This document shows positions 38,499 to 50,320 of a stretch of 64,000 nucleotides of DNA, one piece after another; position 1 is the first letter of the stretch; each line of letters opens with the position of its first letter. Location: the NCBI RefSeq assembly GCF_964204645.1, contig NC_134033.1, positions 6,234,231-6,298,230 on the forward strand, written 5' to 3'. Source of the DNA: Tubulanus polymorphus (lineage: Eukaryota; Nemertea; Palaeonemertea; Tubulaniformes; Tubulanidae). The notes beneath the pieces were generated by a model that worked only from the letters and a program-made list of their open reading frames with translations, had not been told where the DNA came from and searched no databases. A program made the translations under genes and the position numbers.

Positions 38499-39433
38499 GA
38501 AATACTTGTTATAATAGTTATTACAATAACAACATCACCACTATCACACGGTATTGATCATTTCACAGTCATTAGTCATAATGATTTAGATTTGCAAATT
38601 TTGCGGTTAGTGAGATAATACTGATGTTAGTATTATAATTCAGGTCTGGACTATCAAACAATAAAAATTTACATTAATCAATAAGTCGTTTTGAAAAGAA
38701 TTGCTGCATTGTAGATAATTGAATCTCATTTGCAAGGTCCTGGAGTAGGCTATGGATTTTATCGCGATGAGGAGGGTGCTGGCATTTTAAAAGGAAATGA
38801 ACTGTATCGAGTCTTTTATTATTGCAATTAGGGCAATTTGAATGAAGCACATTGCTAAAATTATGATCATATAGCTGGGGTAAAAAGAAGTCTACACGCA
38901 GTCTACTAAAGAATCATGCACATACACTATGATACCTCTATTTCTTTTTGTATAGTTGATTATATCATATTCAGGAATTTCGTATTAATTAAGGTTACAA
39001 CTTATGTTCCAACTTCACAAAGTGCAGCCACAGAAACTCTCTTTTCATGTATTAGTTTTTTGAATAATTCAAAGCGAGTGTTTTGGTCAGCACCAATACT
39101 ATTTATGTTATTAAACAGAATATTCATTGGTTTATCAGGCCCTGGATTCAATTCTACATCATTACATAAAAGAATAAGCAAACTTTTGGTATGAATAAAA
39201 TATATCGAGTTCACTGAGCCAGGGATAAACATCATCATTAGTGATCCATGGAGCAATAGTAGGATAGTACGGACGTTATAAGTATGATTAGATACACGTT
39301 TCATTATTGCAAGCCAACAATATATGGCAACGATTAGAATAAGTACATTACTAGTATAACTCACAAGACACAGCGAAAAGGCAGTAACTTTAACTAACAC
39401 TTCCAGGTCAACGAGGCATATCAAGATCAACAA
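38499..39433 (-). mobile_element. Internally deleted LINE with 2A-like motif
   Basis: In minus sense, 39433-39002 encodes a hydrophobic N terminus, then LLILLCNDVELNPGP and the start of an endonuclease domain (ILFNNINSIGADQ ... VAALCEVGT). After 38904 the sequence jumps to the extreme 3' region of the LINE family seen at 28080-28315, then an (AAT)n tail. Endonuclease body and reverse transcriptase are absent, so this copy joins 5' and 3' ends of a LINE. Confidence 0.65.
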
Positions 39434-41693
39434 GCCAATGCCTATTTGGATGATTTTAAGAATTTTAAGTGAAATTAGAATAAGGCTCCAAAATTAGCTA
39501 TATTTTTACACCTAGGTAATAGAAAACAATTTCTAAAATAGCCAGCACACACTCTGTGATGCAAGTAATTTACAGGCATTTTAACCTACGCCTAGCCTCC
39601 AGGCACCAAAAAGAATATTTCTTCTACAAGTAGTCAAAGATGAATCCATATAAAGAATCTTTGGCATATTTCAGACTAGAACTAGATTGATTGATAAATT
39701 TTGAAACTAAGTCAATTAGTAGCCAAGTAACATATGAAAAAAGAGGAAAAAACGCTATTGTCATATACACGCAAACAAGAAAACGTATTCATCTAAACTT
39801 CTAAGGGACAGCTAAGTTGGAATCAACTTTTTTACATTTTTGAGTCTCATGGAGATGGAAATTAAATAACAGGAGCATCGAGGCTCGACAGACCAGATTA
39901 TACTGGTGAAATGAATACACGCTGGCCGTTCTACTATAAAAGTACTGGTCGGCTAAGTTACAATAGTTTGCTATTGATCATGGATATTCTTCTCAAAGCT
40001 TGATCATGGATATTCTTCTCAAACAATATGTGACTCTGGGTAGAATAATCACACCTGCCAAGCACTACAAACATTTATAAGTTCAGCTGTCAAACTCGGA
40101 ACACCACCGGATCACATACTAGAGTTTAATAAGTTCATAATTTTTGAAATTGTTACTGCAGGATTCCAAAGGCAGGATAAAGAAGATTCAGCTTATGCTT
40201 AGGTCCATCAGATTTCTAACTCCCGAACAGTACCCCACTTGCATTTGCCCAAACTTTCTTAAAGAAACCAGACTCTTCGGCTTTCTTCTTTATAGAGCTC
40301 ATCTCAGGGCATAAGTCTACAGACACGTAAAAATCTGCCTCTTTTAGGTGCTTTTTATTGAAACGTATCAACGTAAGCAAAACAGAAGGGCAGCAAGTAC
40401 ATGTAGTTAATCTGCAGACAGTATGTCAGTGTCAATATCAGCACTATCAATAAAGACCTGATTTAAAGTCAAATATACAAAGTTAACTCAGCTTATTTAA
40501 ACATAGCCATACACCTGGAGTAATCCTCTGGAAATACCGATCTCCATCCACAATAGCTGAAGTATTAATCCACTGTTTGTATAATGTAACTTAGGAAAAT
40601 TTTCTCTCCATATTTTGATATTTATATCCAACTTAAGCAGGAACAGCTAAACAGTGCACCTTACATAGGCGGCCATTCTTGTCTGTTGAAATGAATCAAA
40701 AGCTGTATTAGTGGGTGGGCTAAGTGACTTCTGATTTCAGCCACAAGGTTACCATTGGCATGGAGTTAACCTAGCGTGGTATGAGTAAAGTAATTTAAAG
40801 ACACAATCGAGATCATACCTTAAATTTGAAATGTGGGATTTTTTTTCAAAATGATCAACACCGCCATTACTGAAAATAACATTTTCAACCATAATCTTGC
40901 AACCAAGTGACCTAGACCAGTAAAATTGTTTTTACACACTAACTCATGGCCATACTTTCAGATAAAAGATTTTTATTCAATTTAGACTGGTAATTCGGCC
41001 TTTTTCAATATTGCCGCCACGGCCTTTACAGAAAATCACATTTCCATCCATAACTTTGCTACCAACCTATCTAGACCAGACTAGAGGGAGGGTTGCATGA
41101 AAATTCGCTCAGTGGTTAATCGATGTTCTCGCTAATTTTAGGGTTATTGGTGTGTTAGATCTGTGCCTATGATACGATAGAGAAAAATACATCAGGACAG
41201 AAATGGAATATTCACAATTAAATAGCGGCATGCTCGATCATCAACTTCATAACTTATACAGTGACCACAGCACAGTGAAAAAAGCACCTTTGAAAAGGGC
41301 CAGTATTAATGCCCAGCGAGCGAGTTCGAGTGCCATTCATTGGTATCATGCCACTAAATTTGCCTTCACATTCAATTTGCTTGTGGCTTTTTTAGATCTT
41401 TGGCGAAATTTGCCCTTTTTCAATTAACCCTAAACTCGATTAAATCTATAGAGCAACAATAATGTCTCTTTTAGAATAGTGGCCTTTTGAGTAAAAAATG
41501 CCTTAGATTGCCTTTTATGACTTTGGGCAATTTATTTCATTCACAATTTGCTTTAGGCCTAGTACAAAAAGGCAATTTTTTTTCATGGCGCACAAATTGT
41601 GTGCCCTTTTATTTATTTATTCTTCCGAAACATAAATTTTTCAAGGGCATTTGAATGTGCGATAGTCTGGATCCGCGCCTGATCATTTGACTG
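39434..41693. other. Non-coding host sequence, 3' side of receptor 2 before transposon insertion
   Basis: No exon supported. A diverged tandem duplication of about 170 bp lies at 40830-41085 (both units contain ATTTTCAACCATAA/ATTTCCATCCATAA and CCTAGACCAG/TCTAGACCAG). The minus-strand sequence next to 41693 contains the original last codons of receptor 2 (see the transposon entry). Confidence 0.4.
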
Positions 41694-42071
41694 AATTTCT
41701 ACCGGTTCCTGAACTTCGCTGAACAAGCTGAAACACTGAAACGCTGAAATAAAAACGCTGAAATTTCAGGGAATTTCCAAAAAAACGCGTAAATTTCAGG
41801 GAATTCCCGAAAAACGCTGAAATCGTGCTAGGTACCGAAAATACACGTTTTGAAATATTTTCCGAAGAAAAAGGGCTCAGCTGCGATAGTCATTCTGAAG
41901 GAACTTGGCCGAAGGGGGACATACTTTCTTAGTCAACCGTATGTGAAATATATGTCGTAACCGCAAAAAAAAGCATGCGCGGGTTACTGATTAAAGAGGC
42001 CTCGACGACTGGATTTCTCGAAGAAACAGCGACAAAATCCTCACAGTCGACTGCTCACCATCCGGGACAAC

Positions 42072-42614
42072 AACCTGAATATTAAATAACAAAACGAGCA
42101 TGAACCATATGATCATGAAGTTTATTACATCAACCTGATTCTCACAATGACCAGGCAAAACTGATCTGCTATTTACACCGACATTAATAATTTATTCATT
42201 CACATTTAATCAACATTTAATTTCTTCTACTGACTAGATAAAACACTTTGCATTTGATATTATAATCTGTTACTTATTTATATAAACTTAAACCTAGAAC
42301 ACACAGACATCAATGATAACAACAATTCAAACAAATTAACAGACAATGTCTCCACCTACCAGTACGATCCAGCATAACCCGGGAGTTTCAGATCAAGTAG
42401 AAAAATGCATATAATTCAATATAAATAATTCCCAAAATTATCCCAGGAACCCTCAGCTCACATGCACCACAAAATCACAGACATATATTCATAATAAATT
42501 CAAGAAGATTATGATCTTACCTGAATATTAAATAACAAAACGAGCATGAACCATATGATCATGAAGTTTATTACATCAACCTGATTCTCACAATGACCAG
42601 GCAAAACTGATCTG
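42072..42614. repeat. Pair of identical 94-bp direct repeats
   Basis: CTGAATATTAAATAACAAAA and the following bases to GGCAAAACTGATCTG occur at 42072-42165 and 42521-42614 without visible difference, 449 bp apart. In minus sense the second copy ends CAG/GTAAG, a splice-donor match. They may be exon-like or recent duplication within the transposon interior. Confidence 0.6.
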
Positions 42615-42712
42615 GTCAGCTGATATCAGGTGTTCCTCAGAGGGCAGCACAATACAACCATGAAGCAAGTTGAGCTAATAGCTGCAATGAAAATACTGGC
42701 TACCACATATAT

Positions 42713-42970
42713 TCAGTGAATTGTTGTGTTTATGATGTGGAAATCACAAAAGTCTGAATAAAGTTTACAATAGTCGAACTCCTTGTCGGTGTTTTGTGAG
42801 ATCAGATATTTGGATCCACCGCAGCATCTCCACTTATATTCCCGATACAGACAGTGAGTTGGGACAGACTTGGGTAAGACTGAATTCAGATCATCTGGAT
42901 ATTCGCAATATTTTCCTCTCCTCATGGACCAAACATGATTTTTGCTAGAGAAATTGAGTATAAAATCCAT
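42713..42970 (-). CDS. Hypothetical Cys-containing frame, 85 aa
   Basis: Minus frame starting MDFILNFSSKNHVWSMRRGK, with a WRCCGGSKYL segment. Not recognised. It lies in the interior unique to transposon copy 1, so it could be a remnant of a carried gene or transposase, or chance. Confidence 0.2.
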   Translation of the reverse strand: MDFILNFSSKNHVWSMRRGKYCEYPDDLNSVLPKSVPTHCLYREYKWRCCGGSKYLISQNTDKEFDYCKLYSDFCDFHIINTTIH

Positions 42971-43755
42971 AATGAATATAACTCTTTTTTACTGCCATTC
43001 TATATTTATTGTCCGCTTCTAGTACAAAATCTTATTCAATAAGCTTATACAGACAGCCTGACATGATGATACGTATTTTGTGACATTGCAAATTGTGTGA
43101 CAACAGAATGACACTGAAATCTCTAACTTAACTCGCATCACAAAGACCAAGTCTTGACCAGACAGTAGGCCTAAATCCATGCTCGCTTAAGTAGTTATTC
43201 ATAAATTCCAGCTCTTTAAACCTCATCACTGTATCAGAATTTCATCGTTATTTGGAATCCTATTTCATGACGATTAGTGCTGGATTCGTTAATCTCTTTG
43301 ATTCGTGATTGACGTTACTTTCTGAAATTGAATCAATACACATATCACCAACAATTAAACCTGGATTGACTTTTCAATTCATGTCTCATCCATTTTTCAA
43401 ACTGACCATGATACAACGACAATTTATTCTGTGCACGTTGAGCTCATTCAATTTGATATTAAGTTGTATCTCAGAAAATCTTCATCAGAACACACACAAT
43501 GACCTACAAATAGACAATCAACAGAATATTTGTAAATAAGTATTCATTTACTGTTCACAAGTTTTAAAAGACATTGTCATTGAAGTGAAGTAAGTGAAGT
43601 TACCTGTCGTATAATATTTTCACCTCACTGGGGGTCACTGAAATTGACTGCTTATGTCCAGTGTCACATTCAGAATAATCAATCAATCATCTTAAGTGAA
43701 CTGACAAATTGCCGGTGTCGTGGCCTCTGCTGCATGGCTGGTTCAGTTCAGTACG

Positions 43756-44019
43756 TCAGTCAGTGGAGATTGGTTTTTCCATCTCAAGTTCGTTGTTGTT
43801 GTCGATTGACGACCGTTCCTTCGAGCAGGGTAGATTTTGACGGCCCTGTAACGGAGACATCTTGAATTGTATATCGATATTTTCGAAGCCACACGTAGTA
43901 CAGGTGCCCGCAGAAGCGTTACCTGATAGTTTTGGTCGAGTTTCTTTCTTCCATTGATGTAAAAACCGACTTTTAAGAGGTCCATGGAACGTAAATCGAG
44001 ACACTCTGGAGGCGGCCAT
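43756..44019 (-). CDS. Possible first exon beside a YY1/E-box promoter
   Basis: The minus frame starts ATGGCCGCC (MAASRVSRFTFHGPLKSRFL) in good context, 15-30 bp downstream of TCACGTGA (44030-44037) and close to AAGATGGCGGCC (44077-44088), a YY1-type element. A possible donor (CAG/GTAACG) lies at about 43925. No family recognised. It is inside the interior of transposon copy 1. Confidence 0.25.
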   Translation of the reverse strand: MAASRVSRFTFHGPLKSRFLHQWKKETRPKLSGNASAGTCTTCGFENIDIQFKMSPLQGRQNLPCSKERSSIDNNNELEMEKPISTD

Positions 44020-44499
44020 GTTACATTGTTCACGTGATGAAATACTGAAATCTGATTGGATCCGTATATTCTGCGGAAGATGGCGGCCGGGTTAAACCTG
44101 TCCTATTCTGACTGCGAATGCAGGTGGCACAGAATTGGACAGGCGACCAGTCTAATACCGGTACGATCTAACAATGAAATTATCACTTCATTTGAATAAA
44201 TTCTAAATTTCAGTAATATTAATTCTCAATATTTTTTCTTATGTTTGGTGATTTCTTGCAACTTATCATTGCCGAGTCTCATACAAGCAGTAGCTGAATG
44301 AAAGTACAGTTAGCCTGAACCTGATTACCCAAATTAAGTGCTAGCATGGAACTTATGATTGTTTTGATTCTATTTCGGTGTCATTGAAATTCGTTAATAA
44401 GGTTCAACCGTCATAGTATACTGTACTTATCATTGCTACGATTGGGTGCCATATTTCTACAATTTCTACAAGGAAGGAGTCTTGAAGTGTCTTTCGTTC

Positions 44500-44845
44500 C
44501 CGGGTAGGCATCCTCGCTTGCCAGGAGTCCGGTATCCCTCCCGAACTCGCTTCCAGCCCCCTGGCCTCACGACGCATGATTTCATTACCGGCGCTTTTGC
44601 GTCATATATCACGTCATATATCAACACGCGACAATACTTCCGCGTTCGCTACGTGTTCGCTGATTGGTCCATTTACCGGGAAATTCCATAGATGCCTAAT
44701 GTCATTTGTAACAAGCGCTGTGATTGGCCCGACCTGATTCTGGTCGGCTAGTAACGACTCCAACGACTCGTGAGGTCAAGGGGTTCGGGGAACAGCTTTA
44801 GCGTAGTGGGTTCGAATCCCTTGACAGGTGAAGATGCCGGGTAGG
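44500..44845. mobile_element. MITE with 9-bp duplication CCGGGTAGG
   Basis: The element is 44509-44836 (328 bp), ends CATCCTCGCTTGCCAGGAG against the complement CATCTTCACCTGTCAAGGG. CCGGGTAGG flanks both sides (44500-44508, 44837-44845). The other transposon copy at about 59200-59215 has a single CCGGGTAGG with no insert, a true empty site. Confidence 0.85.
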
Positions 44846-46148
44846 GTACGGGGTAAAACCTGGTTTACATTATCTTTCTACTTGCTGGAGACTACTATCT
44901 GCAATGTATTGCATGCTTTGATTTGTCTGGCTTATAAGAGTCGCAACAGCATTTTCCCATACACAGACTTGGCTTTAGTACTAGATGAAGGCTAGGCACT
45001 GCACATTGTGGATTGACTGGAACTCTAAACTCACAAAATTAAACGAGTCAACAAGAAAGATCCAATAATTGGACTTTTGTCTAACTATATTATTTAACAG
45101 CTTAAAATAATACATAACACATTCTGCAAGAGTAAACAAAAGAAATCAGTTCTTACATTATATCAGAATCAATAGTTCGCTTAACTCGGGCTTGAATTCT
45201 GGTTCCATTGCTTCATATTCTAATGAAATCCACTAGCATACCTTAGCATATTGCTTAGCTTAAGACAAAAAATTTGGTACCAGGAAAAATAAAGTGGGTG
45301 TACTGTACATCCGCAATTGACTTATTTCTCTCTGGTTATTACTGAAATAGCATTTGAATAGCCATTTCATTTTTAAAAATTGTGTCGTTCAGCTATCCTG
45401 CTGCAAATTTCGCAGTTGAAGTTAACTAGTGCCATCTGATTTCTCAGTATCTCAAATTTGCACATTCTTAGCCCGAGTCTAAAAATAGAAAAAGGTTTAG
45501 TAGGAAATAAAAGAATAGTGGCTAATACACCCTGGATATATAGCCTATGGGGTGGGCCTAGTTTGAAAGCACTGAGGTCCGAGGGAACAGCACTTTGTAA
45601 GTAAATAGTGAAACTTACAAAACACCCAATACTTGAGATGATGTACTTGACAAGAAATGTCCAGCTAAGCAAATCAACTTTGTATATGACTCCTCCTTTT
45701 ATAGATAGAGTAGTAGCCTAAAATATGAATCGGTAAATTTTTCTAACATGTGGTATGTCATTTTTTTCAAAAAAACCTAATTATCATCGCACCACAGCAA
45801 ATAAATTATTCACAGTTGTTGAATGGTTTTCCCTATTTATATTTATTGGTTGACGCTAGTTAGTATGACCCATACGTAGGGCCTACTGCATCTGCATGCC
45901 ATTGGCGTCAATCCATTCCATTCCACGGTGAATTAAAAATGAATTTAGTGAGATCCCTTTTGTCCGAAAGCTGCATCGTTTATATAACTAGCTGTCAAAT
46001 TTAATTTACCTCCTTCAGAGAATACCATAGTCCGTCACCCATCAACGTGTTGACAAAAGAAAAGTTGCTCATAATCCTGTTTTATACATGAACGTTCAAA
46101 TAAGATTTTTTACGTCTTGCAGAAGTAAACCATTTTCTTGGTATATTA

Positions 46149-46766
46149 AGCATAGTGGGCGCTATTGCCAAAATTTTTTTTTCCGTATATTATTAATCAG
46201 GGAGGTCTGTAGAGTCAAAATAGATTACTTTTGACCAAAAAAATAATTTTTTCCAAGCCAAAATTCTGATAATTTTCGATTTCCTCGATTCAAACCGACG
46301 GGTCGGCCATGTTTCCGCACTAATTACCACCTAAAAACATCTGAATAAATATATCTCAATAAATTTAATTGAATTGAATTGACAAAATTTCGTTTTTGGG
46401 CATATAACTTTTCTTCATCAGAACATCTTTAAATCAATAGCTAAGTGTGAAAATAATGCAATCATACGCGTTATTTTCAGAGATGGTTATGTTTAAAAAC
46501 TTGGTTTTTGTAAAGTTTTAACGTCATGACATTTCAGTGGAGGGTTAGGAACTTTGATTGACATCCAATATGGCGTTGTTGACGTCGCGAATCGGCGAAT
46601 TTACACGCGATTTAGGGCCCAAAATAACAAAATTATAACCTAGAAAAAGTAAGTTTTTGGGTCAAAAGTTACTGATTTTGAATCCCTAGACCTCCCTGAT
46701 AATAAATATGCTGCAATAAAAATTTTTGGGAGGGGGGTACGAAAGTGCAATAGCGCCAGCATAGTG
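46149..46766. mobile_element. 600-bp MITE with 9-bp duplication AGCATAGTG
   Basis: The element is 46158-46757, beginning GGCGCTATTGC and ending GCAATAGCGCC. An inner inverted pair is TCAGGGAGGTCT / AGACCTCCCTGA near 46197 and 46690. AGCATAGTG flanks both sides. The corresponding place in copy 2 (51838-51860) has no insert. Confidence 0.85.
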
Positions 46767-46904
46767 TTTAAGTTGGCTTGAACGGTTTGTAAATGGGTTT
46801 TCCTCATCATGCTGCCTGTATGCATTAAAAATCCGGATTCCAAGCGAATTAATTTGTCCAACAAGTGGCCCTCTAGAAGTATACTCCACACATGCTGCCA
46901 ATTC

Positions 46905-48300
46905 AATTCAATTCAATTCAATAGATTTATTTGCATAGAATACAATATGTAAACATATATACAATCTACACAGGCCTAGCAACGCCAGAAAGGCCGCTTA
47001 ACGCTAGCACCCATACAAAAAATCAAACAAAGTACCGTAACAAAAATATACACAAATTATACAAATATAATTAACAATATGACTAATATAATTAACAATA
47101 TGACTCAGCAGAATGTGGATGCGTAATTATTATGTGACTGGCTATTAATTATACCGTTTGGGGATTCGATAATCTTAAATAACAGTTATAAAGCAGTTAA
47201 TATTATTGCAAACAGTTAGGTTACTATAAGTGGAGATGAGATAGGTCTTTATCATACATTTAACGGATGATTTACTTAAAAGGTCGATAACGTTACTAAT
47301 TGGTAATGTTCTCCATATATTAGCAAGATATTCTTTCGGTGATTTTGTTTCTTTAAAATGTGGGTTTGTAAGTGAAGAAAAGTTGTGGTCGAGGTGAATG
47401 CTTTTAATGATTAGGCAATTTTTTGAGGTGCATGCTTTTAATGATTAGGTAATTTGTTGTGAGAAGATCTGCAGTAAAAAAGTTTTTGAAGTATTTTGGA
47501 GGGTTGTTTTTGAGTGGGTCATAGATGAAAAGAGTGGCTTTAAGTGTGTAGAGATCATTTATTTAGAGAAGATTAAGTTGTTTGAAGAGTGGTTCAGAGT
47601 GGGCAGTAAAGTTAGACTAATAATTCGAGTTATTTGTTTTTGAAGTAAAAGACATTGTTGCGTGTGTGGTGAGTGACCCCATGATAATATACCATAGTTT
47701 AAGTGAGGAAGGACAAGTGCATTGTAGATGGGGATGAGGTGATTTTGATTTAGAATTTGACTGCATTTATAGATGATACCCAGGCCTTGTGAAATTCGTT
47801 TGCGAACTTTTTCTATGTGGGTTTCCAGTTAAAGTTTTCTTGTAAAATAATGCCTATAAAATTAATGTGGTCTACTCTACTTATCTCTTTACCTTTAATA
47901 AAGAGTTTTAGGGGATTTCTCAATGCATTACTAATGAAAGGCTTACGTTGACTAGAGTGGAATAGGATAAATTTGGTTTTTTCCATGTTGAGAGATAGTA
48001 TATTAGCTAGTAACCAATCGTGAAGAAAGTCTAAATCCTTATTAACTTTTGTTAGAAGAGAATTTATGTCCCTGTCATACGCCAACCCTGTAGTGTCGTC
48101 TGCAAAAAGAACTAAGTCTAAGTTAGGTGTTGAAATGTACAAGTCATTGATATAAACGAGGAATAATAATGGCCCGAGGATAGAACCTTGAAGTACTCCA
48201 CAAGAAATCTCAAGAACAGATGATTTAACAAATTGAAAAGAAACATATTGGTGTCTGTTTGATAAAAAGGAGGACAACCAATGAAGCTTCCATGCATGAT
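46905..48300 (-). mobile_element. 5'-truncated LINE in transposon copy 1
   Basis: The minus frame 47813-48304 has GVLQGSILGPLLFLVYINDL, LVLFADDTTGLAYD and LSLNMEKTKFILF, the core of a CR1/L2-like reverse transcriptase. The decayed C-terminal part runs to a 3' tail of (ATTGA)n at 46905-46920. Copy 2 of the transposon lacks it, so it inserted after the copies separated. Exact edges uncertain by a few bases. Confidence 0.8.
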
Positions 48301-48514
48301 GCATGTCTCTGTAACCGAAGGTGGAGAGTAAAACACGGTTCAGGACTCGGCAGCGGACACCGGCCCGGAAAATATTTCAAAACGTGTATAGTCAGTACCT
48401 AGCACGATTTCAGCGTTTTTCGGATATTCCCTGAAATTTCGGCGTTTTTCGGAAATTTCATGAAATTTCAGCGTTTTTATTTCAGCGTTTCGGCGTTTCA
48501 GTATTTCAGCTTTT

Positions 48515-49474
48515 TCAGCGAAGTTCAGGAACCGAATTTCTACAGCGGATTTTCATACAGAAATACTCACGAATTTCTCGTCCAAGTAAAAGATATATGT
48601 AGAAATTTACTACAAAGTTACACATTTGAAATTGGGAAAATATATCATATAGGAAATTCCTCTGTTCCGAGGAGATTGGTAGAAATGTAGTTATAGTAGG
48701 TGGAAGTGTAAATACTGCAAATGCGAGTGAAACTGTTACAAGCATTATTGTTATACGTTTTGATTTTGAAGTTTTTTGATCGGATGATACCATTTTTGAG
48801 CCTCTGAATAACTGAATAATTATTACAGAATTTGATGTTATGATTAAAGTTAACGGTAAAAGGTAAACGTAAATAACAATTATGACAAAATAATTTATTT
48901 GATCGATTAATTCGTGGTAACATCCAAAAGACTTGTCAGTAAAATGTATCAACAAAACCGGTGTGAGATATATAACCAGAGCATTCACTGTAATAATCAT
49001 CAATATAGCAAATCTAGCGAATTGCGCTGTACATATCAAGCGAGATGTGAACGGGAAGAGCACAACTGCCGCACGTTCGAGGGATATTGATACTATCAAC
49101 CACGAACTAGTGCTCTCAGCGAGTGCCATCAAATACTCATAAATTTGACAAGTGATCAGTGAATTCATGATGAATATAGGACCAGAGCTTAGATGCGAAA
49201 GAACAAACTGTAAAACTGGCATCAGGTTAAAACTGATACAGAACGTGAAATCACTAAGAGACAAAATAATAAGATAGTTAGCGTAAGAAAAACTGCGGAA
49301 TCTAGCACTTGTCATTATAAGGAAAGTTGCTGAATTTCCAAACGCTCCAAACAGGAATACGACAGGTAGAATTACCAGTGATACAGTACGGTAGATTCCA
49401 GACCTGTTCACCACAGACATGAGTAAGATGTAACTCTTGTAAGTTCGACCAATTTGCATCTGAGTGGAATTCAT
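48515..49474 (-). CDS. Rhodopsin-like peptide GPCR 2, C terminus rewritten by a transposon
   Basis: 319 residues, single exon, seven spans: TM1 TVSLVILPVVFLFGAFGNSA (GN motif), TM2 LSLSDFTFC, TM3 ends SISLERAAVVLFP in place of DRY, Cys pair in the loops (ITCQIYE; GCYHEL), TM6 MLVTVSLAFAVFTLP, TM7 FVVNFYIYLLLGREIREYF. Very similar to receptor 3 at 60260-61210 throughout. The last residues (VPELR and stop) are encoded by the terminal repeat of transposon copy 1. The original end lies at 41693-41685 across the insertion. Ligand unknown. Confidence 0.85.
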   Translation of the reverse strand: MNSTQMQIGRTYKSYILLMSVVNRSGIYRTVSLVILPVVFLFGAFGNSATFLIMTSARFRSFSYANYLIILSLSDFTFCISFNLMPVLQFVLSHLSSGPIFIMNSLITCQIYEYLMALAESTSSWLIVSISLERAAVVLFPFTSRLICTAQFARFAILMIITVNALVIYLTPVLLIHFTDKSFGCYHELIDQINYFVIIVIYVYLLPLTLIITSNSVIIIQLFRGSKMVSSDQKTSKSKRITIMLVTVSLAFAVFTLPPTITTFLPISSEQRNFLYDIFSQFQMCNFVVNFYIYLLLGREIREYFCMKIRCRNSVPELR

Positions 49475-49949
49475 GATTCACGATAATCAATTCTTGAATG
49501 TGTGGAGTAATTATGACAATAGACCATGGACGTATAAAATAGATTTAGTTAGTACGTCCATGAATCGACTGACAAATCAAAGTCATTGTTGTATTGTTCG
49601 CAGCAAATGAAAAATCATTTCTCACAAATCTAATACAATAGACTCAGATCTCGTGAAAGTTTATTGTATTGTATTGTATTTTGGCATGTATACATAATGG
49701 ATAAGAGGATCCAGCGTACCCAGCCATGTATAGCTTACAAGGCACTTTGACATAGGCCCTAACTTGTAAAAAATAAATATCACTACATATCAATATTCGT
49801 TTTTTAAGAATTCCATTGTACGTATATCGTGGATATTGCAATAAAACATCTGAACAGGTTGGAAAATGGCCAGGAAAAATTCCACATCTACACCAAATGT
49901 TGGATTTTCCTGACTAAAAGAGGTGTCAGACCCTATTCCCTTACACCCT
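49475..49949. other. Upstream region of receptor 2
   Basis: AT-rich; contains a TATTG microsatellite at 49655-49681. No gene seen. Partly similar to the region upstream of receptor 3, as expected for a segmental duplication. Confidence 0.4.
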
Positions 49950-50025
49950 GCGCGAGGGTAGCCAGTGGTTCACATGATCTGCCGTACAATCCGTTAAAGG
50001 TTCGAGCCCGCGTTGGTGGCTCTCT
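49950..50025 (+). repeat. tRNA-like SINE head with pol III boxes
   Basis: The A-box-like TAGCCAGTGGTT (49959-49970) and the B-box GGTTCGAGCCC (49999-50009) are 28 bp apart within GC-rich sequence, as in a tRNA-derived SINE. I could not fold a clean cloverleaf, so it is not called a tRNA gene. The 3' body is undefined. Confidence 0.45.
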
Positions 50026-50320
50026 TATGACTATTGCTTGCACAGACCTACCAACATATACGATATCAGTGTATAGTTTTTACGAGAACGTTGCCGTCAC
50101 TACACCACTACGGGCGATGGTGAAAGAATAACGATTTGAAAGAAAAAAAAAACGTGTGCGGTTATTGCACATGGTGTGATATCTTAATTGATTTGCATAT
50201 GAACAATACAGCTGCTGCGATGAAAGTGAAACTTTCCATTTTCGTCCAATGGTAAACTTTTCAAGTACAGATTTACCAAGTCATCTCAAAATTCGGACGC
50301 TCCCGAGCCTGGGATTCGCT

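Larger units (their letters stand above)
41694..48543. mobile_element. Mutator-like DNA transposon copy 1 (left copy), with nested insertions
   Basis: The element proper is 41703-48534, starting CGGTTCCTGAACTTCGCTGA and ending with the inverted sequence AAGTTCAGGAACCG. The terminal repeats are about 180-240 bp and contain subrepeats of GAAATTTCAGCGTTTTTCGG. Both sides carry AATTTCTAC (41694-41702 and 48535-48543), a 9-bp duplication as in the Mutator superfamily. The duplication lies in the last codons of receptor gene 2. No transposase was recognised. Insertions inside: MITEs 44509-44836 and 46158-46757, and a LINE at about 46905-48300. Confidence 0.85.

Noticed and set aside
44795-44830. 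B-box-like GGGTTCGAATCCC suggesting a tRNA gene or SINE
   Set aside because: The sequence is the right terminal repeat of the MITE 44509-44836, proven by its 9-bp duplication and the empty site in the other transposon copy. No A-box or cloverleaf fits.
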